NCBI GenBank assembly: GCA_025504975.1
Contig: JANUWI010000009.1
Span: 124,001 to 188,000 of the forward strand
Reading direction: 5' to 3'
DNA from: Plenodomus lindquistii
Taxonomy: Eukaryota > Ascomycota > Dothideomycetes > Pleosporales > Leptosphaeriaceae
DNA length: 64,000 bases
The notes under the pieces are model-generated. The model made no database searches, was not told the origin of the DNA, and worked only from the letters and a program-made list of their open reading frames with translations. Shown piece after piece: positions 1 through 11,300 of the stretch. The first letter of the stretch is position 1, and each line of letters begins with the position of its first letter. Made by a program: the position numbers and the translations under genes.

Positions 1-293
1 AACACATTGCACGTCATCCTCTCCGGTCAAACAAAGAATGCATCTTTCGCATTTGATCGAGCTTGAATTCGAGCTAATAGCATGTCCTCTCCTATTCTGC
101 CATCTGAGCTCAACCTCGAAAGCACGCAGAACTCACAAATAGAAAAGCAGCATTCGCCCGAGCAGCAGTCTCGTGCATCCTTCTCAAATGGCTCCATATC
201 CGAACCACGCAAAAGCAAGTGACCTCATGGTGAAGCCTAATATCGAAATTTCAAAAACTTTTCCACCTTGCCCATCTCCTCCCCGGATGTGGT

Positions 294-2012
294 CTACCAT
301 GCAGGCTCTATTTTGATGTATGGTTCCTGCTTGATGTTGGACGCTTCCTGAATGCTATTTTCGCAGAGTTCGCCAGGTCCACTGCTAATTTCCATGTTGT
401 CAGGCGCTGCCAATTCGTACGATAGACTGGGCATAGTCGGTTCATGCTGAGTTTGATCCACGGCTTTCAGTTGCACCAAAGCAGGCACGATGTCATGGCG
501 TTGATCAAAATGCTTTCCGTGTGCATCTCCCCACTTAGTGAGACCAGGATTGACCACAAAGGCGACGAACCTAGCATCACTTCCTTCACCCTCCTGATCG
601 GGTACGGCGTTCATCTCAGTCGCCTGGAATAAATCTCCTACGAAAGGATAGGTGATCTGGAGACGACTGCGCTGGTGTGTCATCTGGGACGCAAGTGCGA
701 ATGCCTTGTCCACTATCGTTCGAACCGCCAAAAGGCTTGCCTGCGGAGCTACCAACTCCAAATGAGTCTCAATGATGCCGGCAACCCTTTCGCGGGGATC
801 TTCCGCCAAGAGCTTCGTACGCTTGGGTTGTCGCTCACCATCAACTTCCGTCCTTGAATTATCGACCGCGGTCAGCCTTTCGAGATGTGTCGCTGTCGTG
901 CAGCGCCATTGTTCGCTCAGCTTCGTCGGACTAGGCCAATCGTTGTCGTGTTCAATCCCGAAGATATCGACCCAGACTGATCCTAGACTCCTATAACGTG
1001 TCCCGTAGATGGCGAACGGATGCTGGAAGACAAGGCTGAGGAGCGCGGCCCACATCCACGCTTCAATAAATATCCTCTTCCGAGCTCCTCCTTCCCAGTG
1101 AACCGGAGACACATCGCTCAGGAACATGTGCGATCCCAATGCTTGAACAACATCGATTCCTTCTGAGACTTGGAGCATGCGGCTCAGAACTTTGATCATT
1201 GAGGCAATAGTCTGGAAGCTCCTCTCCAATTGAGTGTCAGAAACAATCTCGTAAGTCTCCACTCTTTCAAGAGCAGCTTTCTGCAGTTCTTGGATCTGCT
1301 CGCGCAGGAAATATTCCTGTCTTTGTTGCTCTTGAAGCTGATGGCGTAGTATTTTAGCAGCACGCTGCGCATCCATCACCTCCTTGCGGGGAGCCAATTC
1401 CTGGGAATTCGCCTGAAGAGTTTTTTTGCGCAGAGCACTGTTGTCGCAGCGCAGTGTGTGGTTGAGCTCGCGTTGTGTGCGAACCTCCTTCTCAAGTTTG
1501 ATGGTAAGCATGGCGTTTTCCAACAATGATCCCGCAACCTTCTCGAAGTGTTTGCCGGTATTCGGGTCAATGTGCAAACCCGTATGACGTGCATATGGAA
1601 CAAGGACTTTGTTCAGAATACCATGATACATGTGCTGATATGGCTTGGTTTCAGAAGCAAGAGCTTTATATTTCTTGACGTCCGCTTGTGCCTTACGATA
1701 ACTTCCTTCCATGCTCTTGTATCGATGTTCCTCTTTCTTGAGCGCATCGTTGCTATTGTCGAGGTGTTTCTGCAGCGTGCGGACCAGGCTTTCATGGCTC
1801 TCTTGGGTCTCAGTCACGTCAGCAAGGATTTACAAGTCGCATCTGACTTCGTGCAAACTTACCGATTCGGTGATGAGGCCTTGGGAGCGGGTGTTGCGGC
1901 GGTTCTGAGTTTGCATGGTGTTCTTCTGAGAGCTTCCGGTCACAAAGCGGATCTGATCTTCAACATAAGTCATTGTACTCAAGTCTGAAGATGGACTTAC
2001 TATGCCTGCCAT
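294..2012 (-). CDS. Coiled-coil protein of unknown family, divergent partner of Hsp70-like gene (intact copy A)
   Basis: Two exons, 2012..1863 and 1808..294, joined in phase 0 across a GTAAGT...GAG intron, give 554 residues. I chose the first ATG of the upstream exon (2012). Residues about 55-250 are strongly charged heptad-like coiled coil. A folded-looking C-terminal half follows, with a block around residues 468-500 (key residues VVNPGLTKWGD, then RHDIV and LVQL) that recurs almost unchanged in the second copy at 33.8-35.2 kb. Between them lie a basic PKRTK patch and a conserved RTIVDKAF segment. The tail has two perfect psi-K-x-E sumoylation consensus sites (IKQE at 542, IKIE at 548). I recognise no named domain, so the function is unknown. 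The gene is head-to-head with the Hsp70-like gene at 2357, and the same pairing recurs at the second locus, which suggests a shared job. The ORF is clear; the role is inference. Confidence 0.85.
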
Positions 2013-2356
2013 CGTGGTCACGCTGGGTGTTGGAATCGTGTAATGTTGAAGGAGTAGCAGTTTCTTTATAGAAGAAGGCTGGGCTCTGAGCAGGCGTAAT
2101 TAGTACCAGTCAAAGCGAGGCAGGTGAGTTTGTTACCTTCAGTAATTTCTCTCTCATCCGAGGCTGACGATCTATCAGTGAAGCTGCACATTCAGCTCAT
2201 CTCAACTTCACTTAACTCGGACTGCTGCCGGCAGAAGAGGTCAGCAGCAATCTCAGCTTGGGTATAAATTCTGACAGGGTACCTCCGCTTCTCTTTCCCT
2301 CTCATCACGCACACTTCGACTGCTTGACCTTCAAGCACAAGGACCCAGTCAACATC
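2013..2356. promoter_or_regulatory. Shared divergent promoter of the copy A pair
   Basis: This 344 bp gap separates the two start codons. A TATAAATT element lies at 2263-2270, about 90 bp upstream of the Hsp70-like ATG. A TATAAAG element on the minus strand (2070-2064) lies about 50 bp upstream of the coiled-coil ATG. Two opposed TATA-like elements fit a bidirectional promoter driving both genes. I see no convincing array of heat-shock elements (alternating nGAAn units). Confidence 0.5.
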
Positions 2357-4518
2357 ATGGTCAAGGGTAATCGAAAGGGCAATCGACTCATCATCGGACT
2401 CGATTATGGCACAACCTACACGGGTAAGTAAATCGTGATATCGATAGAATCCCTCTCATCCTCGCATTTACTAACGAGACCAGGCTTGTCATTCTGCGAG
2501 TCTTCGAGCGTCGCCAACCAAGCCGAGCCAATCGAGATCGTCCATGATTGGCCATCCATCGGCGTGCGCAATGTCACCAAGGAAAAGGTTCCTAGCGAAG
2601 TCACCTACCAAGATTCAGGTATCCTCTGGGGGTCTTTGATTCCCGCTGACGTCTCCCGACACATGTGGACGAAGCTCCAACTTGACAGCAAGCAGGGCGG
2701 AGAAGCAGCCAAGATCACTCGCGAAATCGCTACATCATCACAAAACTCAGACAAGCAACCTGACGATATCATCACGGACTACCTGACCCAGGTCAAGGCA
2801 CACTTGCTCACAAATCTGGACCACAAGTATGGCAAGGCGCTTTGGAAGACCATGCCAATCACTCTAGTCGTCACTGTTCCAGCTGTATGGTCTGATCTTG
2901 CAAAGTCTCGCACACTTGCGGCTGTCGACAATGCGGGCTTCAATTCGCTCGAGTTCTCCTCCCAAATTACGACCGTTCTGACTACGGAACCTGAAGCTGC
3001 CGCAATACATACCATACGAACACTCCGAGGTAGGTTGAGGCATACTTCTTCTCTGTGAAACCTAACATGGGTGCATAGCTCTCGTATATGTACTGACATC
3101 TGAAACTCCAGGTACTACCCAAGATACCAATTTCGCTGTCGGCGATGGCTTCATTGTGTGCGACATGGGTGGAGGAACAGTTGACCTGATCGCGTACCGC
3201 GTCAGCGGCCTCAATCCAACATTCATCGAAGAGGCCACCGTAGGAAACGGCGAACAGTGCGGTGGTAGTTCAGTCGATCGTGCCTTCTTGCGATGGCTCG
3301 AAGGTCGACTGGGTACGGCGGACTTCAAGCTTATTGCCGGGTGCAGGAGTGAAGAGGTTCGATACACATCGATCTGGAAGCCCGCAGCTACCTTGCTCCA
3401 GAACTTCATCATGCAAGCGAAGAATAACTTTTCGGGAACCGAAACGTACATTCTACAGCTACCTTATCCCTTGAGCAAGATTGATCTTGACGAAGCGCGG
3501 GGTATCATTCATGGAGAGATCTACCTCAAGCCGTGAGTATCATTTACCCGGATGCATATTTGTACTGACAATGACAGTGAGGACATGGAAGGAATGTTCC
3601 AGAAGGCCACTGGTTGCACGTACAAGCTGATCAGCGAGCAAGTTAGTCGGGCTAGCAAAGTGAAGAACATCAAGATGAAGGTAAGTCTGGGTGAACACCT
3701 CCTTTGCGGGACCCAAGAACACAAAGTCTTCCGCCATCACACTGACTATTAAAAGTACCTATTCATGGTCGGGGGCTTCTCTGAGTCGCCCTTCATCTAC
3801 ACAAAGATCAAGGACTTCGCCGAAGATCTTGGTCTGATCACTATCAGGCCCAACTATGCGTCAGTATCACTTTAGCTCACCTAGATTCAGCCAACTAACA
3901 GTTAAATAGCTGGTCCGCCGTTGCTCGGGGTGCTGCAGCGAAAGGCCTCGAAGTTGGGAATTCTGATCCTGAATCAGGAATCGTCAGGAACAGGAAATGT
4001 CGCAGAAACTATGGCAATACCTGTAATTCGAGCTTCGACCCTGCCATCCACTCCAAACACGATGCCTACATCTGCGAGTACACCGGAAGGAAGAAAGCGA
4101 CGCATCAGGCAAGCTGGTTACTAACTAAAGGTCAAGACCTGCCAACAAACACCAAAGCTCCCCACGCCATGTTGTCGTTTCAATTGATATTCTGGCCATA
4201 TGAAGATAGAACGGCTACCGTCAAGTTCATCACCTCAGATGAGGATGATGCACCGAAGCATGCATACGATGCAGTAAGTCCCACGAGGCCGGTGCCGCCA
4301 GTAAAGCTAACACACATTAGAGTGTCAGCACAGTCGCAACTTTACATGTCGACCTGTCCAAAGTTCCAAAGAAGGAGTTCAAGGCGAAGAAAAACCTGTC
4401 CGGCCTTCGTTACGACGAAGTTCACGTTGATCTCACAGTCTCAATTCAGTCAGCGTTGGAGTTCGGACTGCAGATCAAGGGCAAGAACTATGGCGTCGTT
4501 GCGGCAAAGTATGAATAG
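2357..4518 (+). CDS. Hsp70-like actin-fold ATPase, HSPA12 type (intact copy A)
   Basis: Seven exons: 2357..2423, 2484..3029, 3112..3532, 3578..3680, 3756..3859, 3910..4273 and 4321..4518, giving 600 residues. The actin/Hsp70 ATPase signatures are all present. Phosphate-1 is IGLDYGTTYTG (13-23), the VTVPAVW segment is at 152-158, phosphate-2 is DMGGGT (222-227) and the adenosine motif is VGGFSESP (384-391). As in other fungal Hsp70-like proteins of the HSPA12 class, there is no classical Hsp70 substrate-binding domain with an EEVD tail. Residues after about 420 carry the family's RRNYG, FDPAIH and YTGRK blocks instead. The protein is probably cytosolic; its client is unknown. The first ATG after the TATA element fits the start. 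It is divergently transcribed with the coiled-coil gene, and a decayed inverted duplicate lies at 31.6-33.4 kb. The ATPase family call is firm; the biological role is not known. Confidence 0.9.
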
Positions 4519-6743
4519 CGTGCTAGCCCTCGCTACGTACTCACTTTGCACAAATTGACGGATAGATGATCATTTGGGGTGGATCATCACCTTGCAAAGA
4601 CCATCAGTGAACAGTTGGGTTCACCGGCGTTATTGCATTTTGGAAGAGGGACCATTTTGAGCTAGGAGATCAGGGCGGAACTATGGCGAACAAAAGTGTT
4701 TTTTTGCTGCATCCTTCTTAGCCCTTAGCACACAATGCTCACGAATTCATCTCATCACCAGCCTTCTATCAACACAAAACCCATCCCCAATTCCCTCATC
4801 TCCCCTCCCCCACCCCATCATCAAACCTCCCCTCCAATCACACCCCCCCACCCCGCCAAGTCCCCCAACGCCCCATCCTCCCCCAAGCGTACTAACCCAT
4901 AAGCACTAAATCACATGACCAAAACCTCATGCGCGTCATCCACGCACCAAACCGCAAACAGCCTCCCACCCGACGCCCCCCTCGTAACGAACTCGAACTG
5001 ACTCCTGTCCACGCCGCTAACACCCGACCTTGCAACGCCACACACCACGCCATCCAAAGTCTAATCCAAGCATCCAACCCCCCGCACCGACGCCCGAGTC
5101 CTTGAAAACTGCGCGCGACGCGGAATGGAAGCGAATGGAGAAATGCAGAAAACATGGTCAGGCGACGTGTGTTGCGAAAGCTGGTACAGATGGGCGGGGG
5201 GGAATTGCAATTCGGTCGTTAGATCTTGGAAAGAATTTCCATATTTGGAATTTTTTCCTTTGCGCCTAGCTACTCACCAAGTACACTGCACACAAATCAT
5301 GTACCTACTTATTCATCGGCGAAGTCAAGAGAGCAGAGAGAGAGAGAGAGAGAGAGAGAAAGCCCGCCGGACTAGGCTTAGTTGTGTTCGCTCGCTGAAC
5401 GCCGATGGCAGTACAGTACAGTAAGGTGGTCGCCGCGGCGGAGGGGCGCGTTCCGACCCAATTCCAGATTCCAGAACTTGTGAAGCGGAGCGGGGTCTAA
5501 GTTAGAGGAGATACTTGGGGTGTCCTCTAGCATGTGAATATGGCGCCAAATCAGCGATTTTTTGTCATACACCTACAGCCCTGAGAAGAGTTTTCTTTGT
5601 TCAAACACGCAGAGAGTAAGCGCGTTGTTAGTTACACAGTAGAGGGGCTGTGTGGGTATGTTGTGGCTCCGCTTCTGTGCAACGGTGGTGACAGATGCGG
5701 GGGCTAGGTAGCCCGGGGTGTGCTCCGAGCCTGTGAGGATCAGGAGATGTTGCGCAGTCCAGTCAGTTTGTTTTTGGGTGGGCTTGCGTGCTTATCTTTT
5801 GTGTTCAGGAGAGCGGGGGGATAGCGTATGTGCATGAGTTTTTTCGCGTCGACTTTGTGGTTTGAGGCGCATGGATGAAGATGAGGGTTCGCGCAGTTGA
5901 CTGACTTGCAGCGAGCGACTGGACTATGCGATCTCGATGAGGGGTAGACGCCATGACGTCCTCGTTGCTGAGGGTACTGTACCCCATGAACCTTTTACAA
6001 TTATTCTGCCCAGACGTCAGCGTGTATGCGGCATTAATGAGGGTGTTGTGTATGTACTTGCAACGCGAGCAGGGCTAGCCGGGGCTCGATTGCTAGCGAT
6101 TTTTAAGCGCAAGAGTCCGCGCTGGCAACGACTGCGAGTGCGGATCAAGCCGACTGGCTGCGGCTTGCGCGCTCATCTCGCCATTCTTGCCTGTTGGGCT
6201 TTGGGTCTAGTCATTCTATGTATGATGCGTTGTTTTTTTGCTGAGAGTTTGCAAGGCTGCAGTTTGCTGTGGGAAAAGGGAGCACAAGAGGATTTTTCTA
6301 CAATACAATTGCATCGCTATTTACCGTCGTGAACATGATTTTAACTGTGAAGCGTGTGATGAAGAGTTGCAAATGCAAAAGTCGAAGCCGTACGTTTGGC
6401 TCATTCCATAGACCTGGAATGTCTAGTAATAGGCTGTGAAGCCCTAGAGTCTAACACAAATGAAAAGTACGAAGGAAACAAGGTCGACGTCCCTATGCAA
6501 TGTATGCTGTGTGAGAATAGAAGCGGAATGGGTGTGTTGGCTGCCGCGAGGCTGTGATGCGAATGCTATGCGCCAAATGCCGTATCAATCGTCAAAATTC
6601 CAATGCAAACCCGCAAAAACAGACACAGCAGATAAAATGCGGCCGTGCGCCTCTCAGTTGGCGCCAAAACTCCTTGCCATAATCTCACGCATCCGAGAAA
6701 ACCATTCCCGATCACTGGAAGAGTCGTGGGGAGTCCTGTCTTG
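4519..6743. other. Gene-free stretch between Hsp70-like gene and velvet gene
   Basis: This 2.2 kb stretch lies between two convergent genes. It holds a C-rich tract (about 4780-4880) and an AG dinucleotide repeat near 5335. The ORFs it contains (up to 131 codons) show no recognisable domain, no coding-like composition and no supporting splice structure. It probably contains 3' untranslated sequence of both neighbours. Confidence 0.5.
5335..5359. repeat. (AG)n microsatellite
   Basis: About twelve tandem AG dinucleotides, read directly from the sequence, in the intergenic region. Confidence 0.95.
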
Positions 6744-8321
6744 CTAAAGCTGGAACTGACCGTCTGGTTCGCCGTACTGTTGCTGAGAATATACAGGATC
6801 TTCCAGGGACGGAACGGAAGCGCCACGAGGGTTATAATGAGGAGCCATCAAAGGCGCGTTGTAACCGGCATACGACGAGGGGAGTGGCGACATCTGATTG
6901 TTGTAGGCTACAACTGGATTGTGGTGCATGTCCAGTGGAGCAGTGGGCGTGTAGGTCACCGAACTAGATGAGATACTACCCACGTAGGACTCGTTCGAAC
7001 CGTAAGCGCGACCGCCCAGCTGATGGAATCCTCTTTGAGGGGTCTGAGGAGTGCTATAAAGCGTAGGCTGATACGCTGAGCTGTGTGACATTTCTTGCGG
7101 GTGGTATTCGTGCTTCACCCTCTTCCCTCGGGTATACTCATCCGTTGGAGAATAGTCAACCGGAGGAGAATAATCATTCGCTGGGGGATACTGCGCGGCA
7201 GGGAGGATATTGGCGTTGGCATGCCCTCCTTGGGATCCTGGACTGCGACGCTTACCACCCGCGCCTTTCGGTTCCTTGCGTAGTCGTAACCGAATTCCCT
7301 GCTCGGCGAAGGATCGCGTCAGCATGGTTGATTCTCCCAGACCTTTGTAGTCTTTGGCAGCGAACACTTCAAATGGCTCGCTCATCACCTTGCATATAGT
7401 TACACTACTTGCGGGTGTGGGTGGGTCTACCATTTCGTGGAGCGAGAAGAGCAGTCTGAACTTGCCCGCGACCATGACGGAGATGTCTGGAAAAACGAAC
7501 CACGCGCCCTCTTTGTTGTTAAGGTCCTTGAGCCGGTTGCAGGACGATGTTAGCGTGCCCATGAGGTCCTTCCCGAGGTCGACAAATTCGTCCACATCGG
7601 CTTTGATGAGGACGACGGTGCAATACGTATAGGGGTTCTGTATATATCCCTGCTGCGCACCACACCGCCCACTCACAATGAGCTCAAGGCATGGTGGAGG
7701 ATCGATAGGCTTGCGCATCCTTACTTTCTCCTTCAGTGTTTGAAGAGCTTCCTTTGGCTGCTGTTGAATGACTATCTTGCTGTTCTCTGGGCACAAAACG
7801 AGGCTGTCGCGGCGGGCTGAATACTGGGCGTCGTAAGTAGCCGGATCTATGGCGTTGGGATCAGGCTCAGTGGCGTAGTTGTGGGCCAAGGAGGAGACTA
7901 TGGGCGGGACCATTGGAGTGGTCATGGGAGGTATTGATGAGGGGTAGCTGTGACTAGTAGCAGACATCAGCGGGGCTGAGGAATAGCCATGACTGGTAGC
8001 AGCCATGGGAGGTACTGAGGAGTAACTGTGACCAGGAGCAGCCATGTACGAGACGCTCGAGGGACCAGAAAGGTAATTGGGCCCTAGATTCGCAGCAGGT
8101 GTATATCCAGGGCCACTGGAGGGCGACTGAAGGAATCCAGGGTTGGTAGAATGGTTGGAACTGCGACCAGAGATATTGGAAGGCGACTGAAGGTAGTCCG
8201 AGTTGGCGGTAGGATTGAAACTGCGACCAGAAACACTGGAGGTGGCCGTATAGACGTTTTGTCCTCGAGGATCAGGCATATAGCGAGGGTCTCGAGGACC
8301 AGGGACATAGTTGTAATCCAT
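6744..8321 (-). CDS. Velvet-domain transcriptional regulator (VosA/VelC-like)
   Basis: A single-exon reading frame of 525 residues starts at the ATG at 8321 (MDYNYVPGPRDP); the frame is open further upstream, but the extension lacks family character. Residues 1-170 are Pro/Ser/Tyr-rich with imperfect repeats around YSSVPPM and YSSAPLM. A velvet domain follows (about 180-350), recognisable by QQPKEAL, RKPIDPPPCLEL, a GTLTSS/RLKD block, FVFPDISV, FRLLFSLHEM and LTRSFAEQGIRLRLRKEP. The C-terminal 140 residues are low complexity with a basic RGKRVK motif that could be a nuclear signal. Velvet proteins are NF-kappaB-fold DNA-binding regulators that couple development with secondary metabolism. The LTRSFAEQG end of the domain resembles VosA and VelC more than VeA or VelB, but I cannot decide between them. 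A 39-nt stretch inside the domain has GT...AG borders and could be spliced in frame, but reads well as coding. Confidence 0.88.
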   Translation of the reverse strand: MDYNYVPGPRDPRYMPDPRGQNVYTATSSVSGRSFNPTANSDYLQSPSNISGRSSNHSTNPGFLQSPSSGPGYTPAANLGPNYLSGPSSVSYMAAPGHSYSSVPPMAATSHGYSSAPLMSATSHSYPSSIPPMTTPMVPPIVSSLAHNYATEPDPNAIDPATYDAQYSARRDSLVLCPENSKIVIQQQPKEALQTLKEKVRMRKPIDPPPCLELIVSGRCGAQQGYIQNPYTYCTVVLIKADVDEFVDLGKDLMGTLTSSCNRLKDLNNKEGAWFVFPDISVMVAGKFRLLFSLHEMVDPPTPASSVTICKVMSEPFEVFAAKDYKGLGESTMLTRSFAEQGIRLRLRKEPKGAGGKRRSPGSQGGHANANILPAAQYPPANDYSPPVDYSPTDEYTRGKRVKHEYHPQEMSHSSAYQPTLYSTPQTPQRGFHQLGGRAYGSNESYVGSISSSSVTYTPTAPLDMHHNPVVAYNNQMSPLPSSYAGYNAPLMAPHYNPRGASVPSLEDPVYSQQQYGEPDGQFQL

Positions 8322-11300
8322 TGCGAAAGCTGTAGGTATGTTTGCGTCAAGGCTGAAGCCTTCCTCTGTAGTAAGCAAGAGCAAAGAACAATTTGTAGAA
8401 TGCGTCAGGGTCTTACAAGTTCCCGTAGCTACCTGACAAAGGCAGTACAGGAGCACGAGGCGATAACTCTAGATCAAACGACGTCCTTTCTCTGCAGTGG
8501 GACCAAGAAGACTGATGAGATGTCAGAAATATTGTGGTTGTACCGTGTTTCATGCTCCCATGACCGATGTGCCGACGAGGATTGAATGCAGGGTAGACGC
8601 ACCTTTCACCACCCTATGAACTGTGGTACACGAAACTCACCCGTCTCGCACAGTACTGGAGCGATCGACGAGCTCAGGTTCCCGGCAGTGTTATCGTGAA
8701 ACAGCTGTCCGCAATAGTCGAACGCCAGGGCTTGAACACTCGTAGCTGTCTACCAAATGTACGCCTTCGGAGAGTGCAAGAGGCCTGAAGATGGTAAGCG
8801 ATCGCGGTTAGAAAAATTAAGAAGAGAGAGAGAGAGCGGTACCACAGGTCCTGCTGATGAACAGAGCACCAGACCAACGGCAATGAACCAGTCCAATACT
8901 GAGCAACCAAACTGCAACAGTGCGCGGACACTAAGGTCCCGTGCGGGATCCCCGCTGAGCTTCTGGTGAAGACGTAGTATGAACTGTTGGTACAAGCTTA
9001 TATGGGGTACCGCTTCCCCGGGACTCTTTGGTTGAAAATTTGGGGGGTATCTGGCACAGAAAAGGCAGACGGGCGAATGGTGATTGTCGATGGACCTCCG
9101 GCATTGAGATTTCCTGAATATTCCCCCGCGATGAATGGGGCGGCGGTGTTCTGCTCTATCCTCAATTACACATGCTCTCAAGTTGAAGATGAAGACTTGG
9201 TGACTACGTCGTCGACAGTGGTACCAAATGGTACTAACGCTGCGGTAGAGTACCGTGGGTCGCCGGGGCAGAATGTGCGGACAAAGAAGGCCGTCGAAGG
9301 GGAAGCGGCACTAACGCTCCTAAGTAGTAGCCTCCCCGAAGAATCTCTGTCGCGCTCGAGAAATCGGCCAGGTGCTACTTGCCGAACTGCGACGCAATCA
9401 ATAGAGGAGGAACAACTTCAGCGATCGGCCACTCTACGTTCAAGACTGGATGTCTCAAAAGAGAGTGCAGCAATGCACACGCATGTCGTCCCCGTAGTCG
9501 TGCTCAGTCGGCGTCTTCGTCGTCGTTCTGTTGGACTGCACGAGTGCACGCTAGTGGAAGCCCTGCTTGTGACTTGGCGCCTGGTCTGGACGGAGATGAG
9601 GGATGGGACCGGTACTCCAGCTACCTATCCTAGGCCACTCCGATCTGCGACTAGCAGAACCGTCCGCTACCAGCTTCGATGGACCAACGCAAGAGCCGGA
9701 CTTGATGCCATGCGACCCTGGCCGCGAACTGTGGTCTCTTGAATCGTCGGAAGCGTCGCTTGCTCGGGTGGCGCCTTTAGACTCAGCTTCCTGATGACTG
9801 TGTGGTTGTCGCGACGTCGAGGTGGGTGCAGGGAGACTTGATAAGCCAAACCCAGAGAAGCTACTCGAAGCAACGAGTCGAGGAGGAAACGACAGACTAG
9901 TATCACGCCCCAAAGTGATTGTAGATGTTGGACAGATGGACAGCGGGCGCATGGCAAGTGAGAGTGGATAATGCAATCGAGGCAAGACGGCGCACCTCGT
10001 AAACACGCCATGCACTGTGGGACGAGAAGCTTCGTGGGCAGCGACTTGCAAGTGAGCTCTTGCTAGCTAAGGCTTGTTCGAGGATGAATCACTAACCAAC
10101 CCACTTGTCACATTCTGCCAGAGCAAGTGTGCAGCCAATCGATGCGGCAGCAGCATGTACATGGGTCGCAACGGCCACTGTCGTGCCTCGATCCAACGGC
10201 CATCCCACATTCGACGGTCATGGACGCCGTCCGGGTACATGCAGATTCCATCGATGCAGCGCTCCAACTTTAGCCTTTGCGACTACTCTACTTCAGAGAG
10301 GCGTATATAACTCGTCGGCGCCCAATATGCTCACAGAGTTTACGTCTCTACTCGCAAATGGTCCCCACGATCCACTGGCCCGTTTTGCCAGTTCTGGAGC
10401 TAGAGCCCCCATGGTCCCAAGGGCCAGGAGCGCGTCAATACAGACTGGCACCGACCGCACGCGGTGAAGCTATGTGGCACGGGACGTCCAACACATGGCA
10501 GCCGTCACGCAAGATTGTCGACGCCTGGGAGAGTTGACTTGACGCCAGGAGCCAACGCAACGGCGGAATCCGCACGTCACACACGACACTGCAGATGGAA
10601 ACTTGCGGGCGGTTGCTGAGGCCATGTTCAACGGCTTTCACGATGCTTGCAAGGGGCATAGCAGACTTTGTGCTGTCAACGACACTACAGCTCAATAGCG
10701 AGAGGCTACACCTAATCACGATGCACCGATGCTGCACAACACCAAGTAGTGCCGAAAGCGGAGGGCGGACACGGATGGTGTCGTCTGAAGACGATCAGGA
10801 TGGAAGTGGAGAGGGCATGATCGCCACAGACTTCGGTGGTTGGGGGGATTTCTGCAGGGATCATTGGCCAGTGCAGGGGCACGGACCGCCAGCAGCTCCG
10901 AATTCACCATCACCGGAATTCAACGATGTTACACCACCATCCGCACACCCATGCCCACTGTGTTTAGCCATCAGCACAGTCCGCTCTGCCGTGGGTGAGC
11001 ACTGAGCAGACGGCCATTGCGCTGTGTAGCTTCCGCCTCGGCCTTCAGACTTTGACAGCAGCGCTATAGCCCTCCAGCCAATAGCGACGGCCGCACCGGA
11101 TCAATTGCAACAGGGGCATCGCTGTAGCCTCAGCAACTTGCGGCAATTTGGCTGCTTCGACGTTGCTTGGTATGACACCTTGCTCAAATCATCTGGGACT
11201 CCCTGTGCCGTCCTTGTCAGACGCTAGACTTCCGCTCCGATAAGCCGTTGTTCTTGCAGCAATGAATGCACTTCAGGATTACGCTGCTAATTAATGTACC

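Noticed and set aside
2013..2356. Heat-shock elements in the Hsp70-like promoter
   Set aside because: Isolated GAA and TTC triplets occur, but no properly spaced alternating array of three units is present.
7640..7690. 39-nt GT-AG segment inside the velvet domain as an intron
   Set aside because: Removal is in frame, but the retained reading (RCGAQQGYIQNPYTY) fits the velvet domain, and 39 nt is shorter than the other introns here.
8987..10051. Overlapping 251-codon (plus) and 166-codon (minus) ORFs
   Set aside because: They lack recognisable domains, overlap each other on opposite strands and have Arg/Ser/Pro-rich random-frame composition.
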